NCBI RefSeq assembly: GCF_008831285.2
Contig: NC_045146.1
Coordinates: 20,227,289-20,291,288 of the forward strand
Length of the DNA stretch: 64,000 nucleotides
From: Nymphaea colorata
Lineage: Eukaryota > Streptophyta > Magnoliopsida > Nymphaeales > Nymphaeaceae
Reading direction: 5' to 3'
Each line of letters opens with the position of its first letter. The first letter of the stretch is position 1. The notes beneath the pieces were generated by a model that worked only from the letters and a program-made list of their open reading frames with translations, did not search any database and had not been told where the DNA came from. Made by a program: the position numbers and the translations under genes. Shown one piece after another: positions 22,890 through 35,117 of the stretch.

Positions 22890-24458
22890 GATTCTCTGCT
22901 TTCAATGGTTGGCATGCAAGGCAGGGGAAATTCTAATTGTTTCCTTGAATCTTTAGCGCAAGGTATCCTCTGCACTTAGCAGAGGAAGTGGTGGTTAGAA
23001 AAACACGACAAACTAAGCAGACAAACTCTGGGATGCAGTTTCTGATTTGGCAGTCGATTCTGATGAAAGGATGTATTTCTTAAGCTCATGGGTCACAGAG
23101 TGCACGCCAGTCCAACTGCTTCCCATCGATGATCTCACAGGAGACCATGGCTCAGAGGGTTCAAAAGGGGCTACCATAACCGACACAATTTTTTCTTCGA
23201 GTTTCTGGTTTGTCTGTTCTTTAAACTTAATAAACCTCTTGTTCAGTATACATGCATTTACGATGCTTCAGAATTGTACTTCTCATTTGTAGTGGGAAGT
23301 TTTTCATTAACACAGAATATGAGATGTCACCTGGCCTGGCCTGCAGCAACTGGTAAGCAAACAAGTATTAGCAATCACGCACTACCAGGTGGTAGAGGGC
23401 AATGTAAAAGGTGACGGTGGATGAAAGCCTACCATGTCATTTTTGTTTCCTCAGCTTTTCATGGCGTTGCTGCCCTCTTAAAGCTCGGCGGCCAATTTTA
23501 ATCTTATGAAACTACTTTACCTTTTCTGTTTCTTGCGCCTAAACCATATATTGTTCTCACAAGTGGAATGCGGAAGGTGTAGTGGTCCAGGAAAATCAAC
23601 AGCCGACGCCAACCCAGCCATCTCCAAATGATCTGTTAACAGCCAATTAATCATGTTGCTTGTCTTTGTTGTAGATCTGAAAGAAATACCGTGTGGCCTC
23701 TATTAGTCTTGCTCGCTCTTTTCTTTTTTTTTGTTTCCTTGCCTGTTTTTAGTGCTGAAGTTCTTTATTTTGACATGGAAAACCTGAAGCAGCTAGCTTA
23801 TGATAATCCATATTCGACCAAGTTTTAATTACTCTTGCGGTTTTTTATGCGTCGGACAAGCGCGACAGCGTGTCTTACTCTTTAACATTTCCAAGTAAAT
23901 GGACCAGTTTTATCTTTGGCAGGCAACCGAAGAAACTGACATTAATCGACCACGCGATCAAACAAGTTGAGAAAATTAAAGAGCTCAAGTTCAGATAGAA
24001 GATTATTTGATCTTCCAAATTACATTTTTTAAGATCTAGCTAATTTATGTGCGTTAATTGTGTAAATTTTATGGTGCCCCTACAAACTTTATTGAGAATG
24101 GTTGTATCTGACCTACTGAAGGTTGCGGTTGTTGGAAAGAACAGATAATGTCACATGAAGGCTGCTGTTTAACCACCGCCGAGACCCGGAATTGATCACG
24201 TTAACGACCAACTTTTTATGCTTCGTGCTATCAATTCCGATGGCATGATTTAAACCAAACATGTTGAAGAAGCTTTTAGTTGGTTAACCAAGAATGTACA
24301 AGATAATGTTTGAGAAATTGTGAAGAACTCTCCGTTCTGGTTATGTATAAAATCTAATTTACAGATCGAGAGAAAATGAGCAAGAGTAGTTCTCATGATG
24401 CACACACGGTGAATGGTAAAGAGGGACGATCGCCAATGTTGCTACTAAAGTTAAGAGC

Positions 24459-24792
24459 CAGTGGCGGAGCCACATGTGGTCTTGCCCACACAAACTGCCT
24501 TTATTTTTATGTTATTGCATTCAAATATTTGACAATTTATATGTATCAGTGCCCCTCCAAACATGCAAGTTTTGGATTACTGTCCCTCTAGCCAAGATAT
24601 TTGGCTTCACCGCAGCGGCAGAGTAAACAGTTTTATTTCATGGGGCACTAAGCATATAGTTCATTTCAATTGGCCATGGGGTAGTGAACTGGGTCTCTCG
24701 GGGCTGTCCTATATAGTTGGACCCACTAATTTAAGCTTTCAAGCTTGCACATAATGGTCGCCCCATGCAGCTCCCACCTATCTACGCCCCTG
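24459..24792. mobile_element. Candidate hAT-like MITE
   Basis: The left edge reads CAGTGGCGGAGCCACATGTGG. The right edge reverse-complemented reads CAGGGGCGTAGATAGG, so 9 of the first 11 bases agree. The left end matches a terminus that is widespread in plant hAT-type elements and is nearly the same as the element at 51797-51972. No coding frame. I could not find a matching 8-bp target duplication, so the right end is uncertain. Confidence 0.45.
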
Positions 24793-27700
24793 CTCCACTG
24801 AACGTTGATCAAGTCACTCTGGAGGAGGAGCAGACCAATTAAGAAGTTGCTGGAGACTGAAGGATTCATCTACCTTAATTGTTTCAAAAATGGATTTTTA
24901 TATTTTCTGAGTTCTGGAGATTAGTAGTTTTCAGAATATGTATGTCTGCCAAATTTGTATAACTACATAATATTTGACTTATTCTCCTTGTTTGCCATCA
25001 CTCATAAGTCCAGTCATACATGATGTTTAATTTAATTAAGAATTGCGAATTAAAATGTGGATGCTAGTCTCTAGTAATTGTGCATTGGAATTTGCATGGT
25101 CGTTTGATCTTTCCCATGAGTAACCAGGCCTAGAATTGCACAATTACTGCATTACACTACAATAGATTATTGCTCCTTCGTTTTCACAACTCCACCCACA
25201 TTTGATGCCCATGGACATGAGCATCATCATGGCTTTGCATAGGAATTCTTTTTGCACGATCAGCTGCATCCAGTTTGATGGCTTCCACAAAAGCTCTACC
25301 TCTTTGAAAATTGAAGTGTTGCGGATAAATGACGAGCTCAAGCGCCTCCTCGATGCAATGTTTGTATTAAAAGATTGTAATGTTTGGTTTGCGAACAAGA
25401 TTATTTATTGTATGTGGTTTCTGCATAAAAACGATAAAAAAAAAAAAAAGGCCGGGGTTTCCATATGTAGTAGCCTTAAACACAGTTTACTTTATTCACA
25501 CCATGCAATGCAACCAAGGGCCCTAATAAATGCTGCAGGCCATGCCATGTTCCCTATTTTTCCTAAAAGAAGGCAAACAAGTCGTCGGCCAAAAAGTTTA
25601 ATATGATCAGGTGGGTCGAGGAGAAGTCGGCCAGCTAGCGCGGCAGAGTGATCAGTTAAGAAGAAGAAGATACTTCTCGCGTTAAGCATGCACCAAATAG
25701 CAAAAGAAATGGTCAAGAAGTTGATTGAGAGTGAGCCATGTGATCAAGAACTTAATCCTCACCAACTAGAGAAACTTGTCTGCAAGTGTGCTTTTGCCAA
25801 ATAGCAAAACAAATGAGTATGCATCTGAACTAACTTTTTTTTTTTTTTTTTAAAGTATGAACAAAACCACCGGACGGCTTTGCCGGTGTTTCCAGGGAAA
25901 ATCAAACACTACGTTCTTTTTCACAAAATACAGATAAAATCGGATATAAAAAGGTTGAACGTACGTAGCATCTACCGGCATTTGACTAGTGATATAAAAA
26001 TGTCCGCACTCTAGTCGGACGCACAACTGAGTTCCGATTTGCATATCCGAGACACAAAATTCCTTATTTAAACATTTTGCAAGCATTTGATCTGACTTTT
26101 AGAGATCTGTCCGATTTGATAAAAAGATCTACACCAAATTCGGATTCCGTTCAGTGCGAGCAATGATCAGATCTCTCAAAGCATCCAAAACATATATACA
26201 TCCTCAATTGTCGGTGAACCGATGACGGGGAAGACGACAATTTTCGTGGGCGGCCGGAATCTGATCAAACGCCAGCAAGATGCTATGATTGCTCTTCATA
26301 CAGGAAACAGAAAGAAGATTTGGATCCATCAACCAAAAATGAGAGAACACCAATAACAGATAATGTGTTTCTCGGTCTGCAGTCGCGCCAGCCATCATAC
26401 TTGAGAACCTTACTTAGCCAGGGCTACCCTGCTTGTCGCGTGGCAATTGTGTTTCAGTAAGCGCTGTTCCCGAATATTCCGGAATGGAGATTCTGAAATC
26501 TAATAGTATCGGATCCACAAGCCTGTGATATTAATCTGGTAGTTTCTTAATTTCTCATGCATAGCGTATGACTTGTGATTTGTGAAGTACTCAATGATAA
26601 AAAAAAAAAAAAAATTTGCAATTACAATTAGGTAATGTGTTGGGACTTTGCTTTTTTGAGCCTGCACCAGGCGTTGGCTTTGGGGAATGGATCAAAGTGG
26701 CTGGATTTTGGCATTGCCCCAGCATCAAAATATATCACAAAGTATATTGAGGTAGACCAGAGACGTCTTATAGACAAAAGAATCAGCTCCTCTCTAGTTT
26801 ACGGGGCTACAACTAAGAACATCAATGAATCAGATTCGAATCGGATGTGTTCTTGATTGTATCTGCTTTTTCAAAATCAAATTCAGATACAAATAGAGAA
26901 ATGCCTAACACCACATCCGAATCCAAATACATATTCGCATGAATCCGATCACAAAATGTATCTTTCGCATAATTGTGTGTACTTATTCAATCAACATATG
27001 CCTGAAAGTGCAAGTTCTCGGACATTAGGGTGGTGTTAAGATTCGAGGCTGATCTGGAATCTACTCTATGTAGGAAACCTCAATCTCAAGTCCATACAAT
27101 AGATATATATAGTAAGCGTGAGATTTCTGCTGACTGCGGCTAGAAAGCACCACCGAGGTGTCCCAAATCTACCCATTTCTTTACAGAAGAAAAAGAAGGC
27201 CACTGACCACTTATAACTCCCACCTTCATCTTTTTCTCTCGCTCAGTCCTGCCTGCCGTCTACCAGTTAGAGAGGAAAAAAAATGATCAGGACAAATATA
27301 ACGTCACAAGCATGACATTAATTGGCCATGTCCCGTTCTTGATCATCGTGAAGCATCTGATTATTTTAACAAACAAAGTCAAAGCAATTAGATGAGAAAA
27401 AAAAAAACTCTCTTCTTCAGATGCATGTTTATCCGAGGAACACCTGATTATGCATCCCATGTTTAGCTGTAAAAACCAAATTTCTTGAAGTGAATAAGAC
27501 AATTTCAAACATCAAACATCATATATATTTGGGGAAGGCAAGTCGCAGGGAAGATGCGTCTTGTCTTATGGAAGCTTCTTCTGACAGTCTGATAGGCAGG
27601 CCAGTCAAAAAGCTTGCTGTCCACTTGAAATTTGTATCCGTGGAAGGCTTTTATAAAGCAAACATGGTGATCAGCGTGTTTCTTGGACAGCCTCTCTGGA

Positions 27701-28234
27701 AAAGCACATCTCAACAATGACCAAAATAACTGTGGGTTTGAACTTCTAATTTCAGTTTCTAAAATGAACTTGGGAGCAGATTCAATAATCTGACCAACTT
27801 TCCACTTGAGGTGGTTCACTTTTCAAAATCTGCAGCATGTATTATGATGCTATGAGCAAGTCATTGCGATTTACGAATCTGAGAAATTTTGGTGCCCACC
27901 ATTCTGATCGTCGAAGATTTGAAATCGAAGCCGTCAGCTTTGTATACAAAAAGGCGCGTCTCAAAATCTGCGGTTTTCATTCACCCCAAAGTGGGCCGTC
28001 TACTTTTTTGGGAATTCCTTGCCGGTTGACTGTCTGCCGCTGCAGCTTCCGACTTCCAGCTGCAAAAATTTATTCAATGCTCTGATCTGAACCCCACTCC
28101 ACCTAATTTTCCCTGAATCGTCCACTACGCCTCTCCTTATGATTCCACCCATTAATCCCCAAATAAATGCCATGTACTTACTTTATAATTTATATGCTTC
28201 CTCACGGTAGAAACGTCATAGCAGGCAATTTCTT

Positions 28235-28349
<115 letters not shown>

Positions 28350-31300
28350 AATGGTGACTACTCTTTCATATAACTAACTCTAAGGAAACAACAGCTATCC
28401 TTTCTTCTCCCTCCTCAATGTTGGCTACCCTTGACAGGAGTCCCCGACAAGCTCGCCAACAAGGGGGGAAAGGGGGTTGGTGTTGGGGAAGGGCCAAGTG
28501 GCAAAGGGAGACAGCTCCCCCTCTGTGGTGGATAGAAAAGCAACCCTTTGCGGGCCTGTCCATGTCCATTAGATGATTTTGATGGGCTGTCCATATGTTT
28601 ATGATGAATCCTGGAGTCAGGTTCGCTTTTCCTATATATAACTAATTTATTTTCCTTCCTTTTTTAGTATACCATTCAGTTTCTTTACAAAAAATTTCCA
28701 CAAAGAAGAAGAAAAATTAAGATACTGAAAGGAAATTCACATATTTAGAATCTCAACGCTGAGCGCACAGGGTTCTGGTTTGGTAATCAGACTATGATTT
28801 TTTTTTTTACTACGATCCTCATTAAGGCTTCAACATATATGTGGACCTGACCTGGCTGAGCATGGGGCCTCAATTATTGCCGGGTCAGGGTGTGTGTGTG
28901 TGTGTTTTTTTTAATAATGAAGTCTTAATCTAGTCAATTGTGTGAGAGAGTACATGGTGGCCGCACCCATAAGATTATGACAATCTATTCAATTCTAACC
29001 AATGCAACCCATAACTATCAATTCTTTAATAATAATACTAATAATAATCATAATTACAACCATATATTTTATAATCTTTTAGTATAGAAGCCAGTAAAAC
29101 AAGTTGATGCAAGGCCATACCCCTGCGGTCTCAGATCTGGGTCGAGCCCCAACTTACAAGTTACAACTGAAGAGATTGATGAGTACATCATCTTTTGGCA
29201 CCATTGCACTGGTCTCCTTCTCCGACATGCCTAAAGCTGGATGCTTGTCGAAAGAAGATCATTTTACCAGCCTTTGGTTTCCCATTTCTGTGAGGCCTCG
29301 GGGCAAAGAAAGTTCTGCTTTCTTATTATTTTACTCCTGCACTGCAGCCTAACGCATTGACTGTGGCAAAAGAGGGTGCTGAAGTGAAGATCTTGCATCG
29401 AATCCGAAGCATGTGACCTTGTACCCTGAGTTTTTCCATGCTAGGTACTATTTTTTTTTTAAGACACAGTGATTCTGGATTACTCCCAATGCTCGTCCAA
29501 TTAAAGGCGCATGAATTGGGTTCTATCTTAGAGAGCTGCCTGTGAATTACAGAAACAAAGCTCTTCTAGTGCACCTTTTCCATCTGAAGAAATAGACCGG
29601 GGTACGACTTGGTGTTGACGTCCATCAGAATCCAACGGTGATTCCTGCCTGTCTGAGAGCAGTGCCCTGTTCTCACTAAACTAACCCCTTCAGATCTACT
29701 GCAACTGCGAGGGTTTCGTCACATTCTTAGAAACAGCCCAATGCAAAACAGTGAGAACAGATGAAAACTAAAAATGTCGGAACAGGGAAAGGCTTAGAAG
29801 GTAGGACTTAATTTATTAATTCCTTTGAGATCTGTGTTCCTACGGGTTAGACAATGCATCGACGCTTTTCTTCTTTCTGTATGAAAAACAAAGAGCCCGC
29901 ACTTGGCTCCATTTGTGGGGCAAGGAAACAGGCAGTATTTATTAAATGGTTTTCCATTTTGCAAGGGTCATTGCTCACATGCACCAGCATTGCCGTCACC
30001 AATCGTCATAGCTATTGGTGCCTGACCCATAGCCAACCATGAGTACGATTTTTATGCCCCAATACAGCTTTCGTCCACTTAACGTAAATTTCCTGATGTA
30101 TGATTTCAAGCTGGGCTCTGTCATTTTAAGATCGACCTTGGAATTCCATTCAAGAAAATTCTCTGTCTCTCTTTTTCCCTCTTTCCTCTTATACTTCCGA
30201 GTACTAGAGAGAAAAGGTAAAAGAACTTTTCCTTAGTGACAAGGATGAGCCCAGGACCACCAACCTTGAAGAAAACAATACAGAAATGTTCAGACAACTG
30301 AAGATCAGGGTTAATAATTGATGCAAGGTTTTCACAGAGAACGTATGTAGCAAGAAGCCTCCTTGCATGGAGAAGCAGTGGACAGGCACTTGTGCCCTGC
30401 AGATGGACAGACAGATGCACAGATGAGATACAATGGGTAGTTCCCAGTTTAAGGAGGGCATGTGGCTCAACCAAGTTTGAAAACTGAACTGGATTTCTCT
30501 CTTGAGAATTGTGAATCGAAGTTGGGCACTGAACGCCATGTGCTTCCGCCACCGTCAGAAGTGAAAATCGATGTAGTGAGTGGAGGGTCCGTAGCTTCAA
30601 TAAGCATTTGGTGAACCATCGTTTCTTGCAGTTTGCGGGCTGCAAGTATTGGTCCAGTGAAGAAATGGTGGTGGACCGTTTAACTGCAGCTGCATTTTTC
30701 TATGTTCCGTAACCTGTAATTGTCGCCCCCCGTGTATGAAATGTCACATACACAACTGAAATTTCAGAAAAACGAGGAGCAAAGCCAGAAAAATCTTGTA
30801 CCATTTTTTTAATAATAAAAGCAAAGTTTTTCAACTGCCCGGAAAAATGTTGCACATCTTCCTTGTTTATTTCTTTTGTTGGGAGATCATCTTTGTAAAC
30901 TCTTGGAATGCCCTCGTGGCAACTGGATGGGAAAGTTTTAAAATACATTTCGGTCAGGCAAGAAGCTGGCCTGACAATCTGCGTCGGTCGCATTTGGCAA
31001 GTAATACCAGTAGAATTTAAAAATAGAAAACTGAATGCTAACCAAAGGAGTAATGGTGATGGAGGAAAAGGGGAGAGGAGCAAGTACGAGGGGAAAGGGG
31101 CACAGCTTTTATGTGGCTGCATACCCTTCAACAACTTAATTTACTGAAGCCAAAGCCGCGGCCACTAGCCATTAAATTCGCCATCAATTCATTCCTTTGC
31201 CACCTCCAACAGCTGGTAAAGCAAAGGCAACAGCAGACCCGAATCAAAGAAATGACAATGTTGCCCGTCTGAATGCAATGCTCCCCCACAGATCGTTTAC

Positions 31301-32236
31301 AGCCATGGTTGCAGCACCGACGGCACTGATACGTAGCTTCTACCAACACCAACTCAGTCAGAACATCGACGGCTTTAAATGTAAATCAATAGGGGCCCAA
31401 AGCCCCCAGAACAAGAAATGGGCATCCAGAGATGTAACGACGACTACCGGGAGCAGGAAGAATATGCAGCAGCGCAGAGAAGAGAAGGAAAAGCGAAAGT
31501 TCCATCTAACCTAAGTTACCCCAACCTTTTGCATTTAATTTAAAAGGAGATATTCCAATATTCTTCAGAACGGACCGACCGACCTATCACTGAGACTGAT
31601 AGGTAGCACACATCAGACACCACGTCCGTTCTAAATTAGCTTTCTCCAGTTTCTAAAATAACTTTTCTGAAAAAGGAGGATGGTGCAGCCTGCATTGTTG
31701 TCATGGTTTGTGGGAGAGAGTGATCACTCGAGGAGCATGGCTATCGGCGACTGGCGTGCCGACGGACCGGGCCTCTTCTCTCTCTCTCTCCCTCTCAACC
31801 CTCGTGTTGTTAAATGCGAACTCGATGGATGGTGTGTGCCGTCCGTCGGAAAAATTAAAAACCTTCTCTGATAAAATAAATAAAGATGGGGAGTGGCCTG
31901 TGGGAAGAGTGAACACGTGTATAGAGACAGTGAACCGACTGCATCTCTTCCGTACGGGGGGGGGGGGGGCGAGGGAAAGTGTTTCCCGCCAAGGAGATCG
32001 CCGATGAATCGCGCCTCCCGTCCTTTTCCCTTTCATTCAATTCATCGATGGTTGCCCTTACACAACCATGTTCCGATGGGAAACGAGCCAAACCCCTCCC
32101 CTCTAAATTATTTGCTGCAGGAAAGCAACCAACCAACCAACCAACTGTCGTGGCCCTTTACTCCTCCTCTTAAACCCCCATAAAGATGTAATATCTTCCC
32201 CTTACTCTCTCTCTCTCCCCCGAGTAGTGACTAGTG

Positions 32237-34573
32237 ATGGCTATACCAGGAGCCCGATGGCTATGGCTGAACCTGGCTTTTTTCTTCTATCTCACTGCTG
32301 TTTCTTCTTCAGTTTCTACTTACGATACGCCATGGAAGACATTCGTTATCCATACAGACAAGTCCCAATTACCAGAGGGCTTTGCCACGCATCTCGATTG
32401 GTACTCCTACACCCTAAACTCCATAGTGGACGAGCCAGGGCTTGAAAATGGCATCGAAAGGATCATCTACAACTACCACAACGCCTTCCATGGTTTCGCC
32501 GCCAGGCTAACCGAGGAAGAAGCGGTGAGACTGGGAGACCAACGCGGCGTTCTGGCCGTGTTCCCGGAAACTGTCTACCACCTTCACACGACCAGGAGCC
32601 CAGAGTTCCTCGGCCTGGATCCGGGACTGAGAGGAAGCAGAGACATTTGGTCCTCCCTCAAATCTCGCCGCGATGTGATAATTGGGGTGCTTGACACCGG
32701 AATATGGCCCGAAAGCCAGAGCTTCAACGACAGCGGGTTGCCTGCCCGGCCTGCCCGCTGGAAGGGCGCCTGCGAGACTGGCCGCGGCTTCACTACCAGC
32801 CACTGCAACCAGAAGATCATCGGCGCTCGGATTTTCTTCAGCGGCTATGAAGCAGGCACAGGCATCATCAACGACAGAGATGAGTACAAGTCGCCAAGGG
32901 ATCAAGATGGACATGGCACTCACACCGCTGCCACAGTGGCAGGTGTCCCGGTGCCAGGCGCCAACCTGCTCGGCTACGCCTCCGGAACCGCTAGAGGCAT
33001 GGCGCCTAGAGCCAGAGTGGCGGTTTATAAGGTCTGTTGGACCAACGGTTGCTTCAGTTCGGACATACTTTCCGCCATCGACCAGGCGGTTGCCGATGGC
33101 GTCGACGTGCTTTCCATTTCGCTCGGTGGCAGTGTCTCTGCCTACTATAGGGACACCCTGTCCATCGCTTCTTTTGGAGCCATGGAGAAGGGGGTCTTCG
33201 TCTCGTGTTCCGCGGGCAATGGAGGACCTGGTGCCAGTAGCCTAACCAACGTCTCCCCATGGATTGCAACCATTGGAGCCAGCACCATGGATAGAGATTT
33301 TCCGTCACATGTGAAATTGGGCGACGGCCGGATCTTATCCGGTGTGTCCCTTTACAAGGGCAGGCGCGTTCTCTCCCCCGATAAGCAGTACCCTTTAGTG
33401 TACATGGGCAACAATATGAGTAGTCCCCTCCCGAGCGCTCTGTGTATGACCGGGTCGCTAGACCCCCACATTGTAGCCGGCAAGATTGTACTCTGCGACA
33501 GAGGAATCAATCCGAGGGTGGAGAAAGGTCTGGTGGTGAAGGAAGCGGGCGGCATTGGCATGATCCTGGCTAACGCTGACGCAAATGGGGAAGAGCTTGT
33601 GGCGGATAGCCACCTTCTTCCCGCCACGGCTGTCGGCGCAGCACTCGGCAAGGAGATCAGGCGATACATGCAGACAAGTCCACGTCCTACAGCCACGCTG
33701 TCCTTTTCCGGCACCAATTTGGGGATCAGACCGTCTCCTGTTGTTGCTGCATTCTCATCAAGAGGTCCCAACACCCTTACTCCAGAAGTACTGAAACCAG
33801 ATATGATCGCGCCGGGGGTTAACATCCTCGCAGCTTGGAGCGAACAGGCCCCACCGACCAGCCTGGCGCAGGACCGCCGGCGGGTGAAGTTCAACATCCT
33901 CTCCGGTACCTCAATGTCCTGCCCTCACGTCAGCGGCATAGCTGCATTGCTAAAGTCCGTTCATCCGGAATGGAGTCCAGCAGCCATTAAATCTGCTCTC
34001 ATGACTACTGCATATATTCATGATAGCACCCATAACCCCATCAGGGACGCTGCATCGAACTCTCCTTCAAGCCCCTATCAGCATGGTGCTGGCCATATAA
34101 ACCCGTCGAAGGCTTTAGATCCAGGCCTACTTTATGACATAAGCCCACAAGATTACTTTGATTTCCTCTGTTCAATCAAACTAACGCCTGCTGAGCTTAG
34201 AATGTTTGCTAAGTCGTCCAACCTATCCTGCCACCACGGTCGGAAGTCTCCTGCAGATCTCAACTATCCGGCCATCTCTGTCGTACTAACAGAGCCTCCT
34301 GCTCCTTCTGTTCTCACCGTTCAACGGACAGTTACTAATGTGGGCAACCCCAATTCCAGATACTATGTGGCCATCGCTCCGATCAAAGGTGTAACCATCA
34401 AAGTGGCACCCAAAACTTTGGTGTTCACCAAAAAGTACCAGAAGCTATCGTATGAAGTGACATTCACCACGACTGCACAGCAGCCGGCACCACAATTTGG
34501 TGCCTTGATATGGAGTGATGGAGTTCATGACGTTCGAAGCCCAGTGATTGTTTCATGGATGCCACCACTTTAA
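32237..34573 (+). CDS. Subtilisin-like serine protease, SBT1 type, intronless
   Basis: A secreted S8A subtilase of 778 residues, the usual plant length. The frame can be extended by a GTG codon, but the first ATG is at 32237. Residues about 10-27 form a signal peptide (LWLNLAFFFYLTAVSSS). The inhibitor I9 prodomain runs to about 118 (WKTFVIHTDKS ... FHGFAARLTEEEA). In the catalytic domain Asp153 lies in GVLDTGIWPE, His226 in DQDGHGTHTA, oxyanion Asn328 in SAGNGGPG and nucleophile Ser559 in LSGTSMSCPHVSG. A PA domain is inserted at roughly 375-480 (GKIVLCDRG, AGGIGMILAN) and a C-terminal Fn3-like domain covers about 665-778 (DLNYPAISVVL, VQRTVTNVG). All catalytic residues are intact. SBT1.3 is the nearest group by eye. 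Such proteases act in the apoplast on peptide hormones or wall proteins; the substrate cannot be inferred. Confidence 0.96.
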   Translation: MAIPGARWLWLNLAFFFYLTAVSSSVSTYDTPWKTFVIHTDKSQLPEGFATHLDWYSYTLNSIVDEPGLENGIERIIYNYHNAFHGFAARLTEEEAVRLGDQRGVLAVFPETVYHLHTTRSPEFLGLDPGLRGSRDIWSSLKSRRDVIIGVLDTGIWPESQSFNDSGLPARPARWKGACETGRGFTTSHCNQKIIGARIFFSGYEAGTGIINDRDEYKSPRDQDGHGTHTAATVAGVPVPGANLLGYASGTARGMAPRARVAVYKVCWTNGCFSSDILSAIDQAVADGVDVLSISLGGSVSAYYRDTLSIASFGAMEKGVFVSCSAGNGGPGASSLTNVSPWIATIGASTMDRDFPSHVKLGDGRILSGVSLYKGRRVLSPDKQYPLVYMGNNMSSPLPSALCMTGSLDPHIVAGKIVLCDRGINPRVEKGLVVKEAGGIGMILANADANGEELVADSHLLPATAVGAALGKEIRRYMQTSPRPTATLSFSGTNLGIRPSPVVAAFSSRGPNTLTPEVLKPDMIAPGVNILAAWSEQAPPTSLAQDRRRVKFNILSGTSMSCPHVSGIAALLKSVHPEWSPAAIKSALMTTAYIHDSTHNPIRDAASNSPSSPYQHGAGHINPSKALDPGLLYDISPQDYFDFLCSIKLTPAELRMFAKSSNLSCHHGRKSPADLNYPAISVVLTEPPAPSVLTVQRTVTNVGNPNSRYYVAIAPIKGVTIKVAPKTLVFTKKYQKLSYEVTFTTTAQQPAPQFGALIWSDGVHDVRSPVIVSWMPPL

Positions 34574-35117
34574 GTTTCTACTAGTCCAGCTATCATGCGG
34601 AATAAGTTATCTCTGTAGAGCACTTTTGACATCGGATTTGCTTCCTTTGGATGCATTCTTAACATTGGTTGTGGGTGTTGAACTTTAGACTTCTCTGTTT
34701 TACATGCTTAACTTCTTCCTGGATGATTTCTGAGCAAGCACATCCCGCAAGACAATTGCAAGTCTGTCTGTCTGTCTGTCTCACTAACGCAGATGCGTGC
34801 ACGGCACAAAAATACAATACTTGCCACCAGATATTAATCTTCCATGACTTCTATTCAACGTGCTCATAAATGCACAAAACACACACACACACACACACAC
34901 AATATAACTAATGCAAGTCAAAAAATTGTGATTACCGGTAACTGGATTTTCATGCATCTGGCCGCTACTAGAATGACGAAAAACATTAGGGAACCAACTA
35001 AATGAAAAGATAATATTACAAGCTGAGCCACTTTTCAGAAACGCTCACAAGGTGGAGCTACCAACTTGTTTTCGAGGAGGATACAGCTTGGATATATGAG
35101 AAAGCAGGGATCATACC
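34574..35117. other. Short intergenic stretch after the subtilase
   Basis: Subtilase 3' flank with a small GTCT run near 34764 and a CA microsatellite at about 34877-34901. No gene is seen. Confidence 0.6.

Noticed and set aside
29100-29160. Possible tRNA-like B box (GGGTCGAGCCC)
   Set aside because: No A box at the right distance and no cloverleaf could be drawn.
30121-31134. Two minus-strand frames of 174 and 144 codons
   Set aside because: No recognisable domain; composition and surrounding sequence look non-coding.
33352-33897. 181-codon frame antisense to the subtilase
   Set aside because: Shadow frame produced by codon bias of the subtilase; no independent support.
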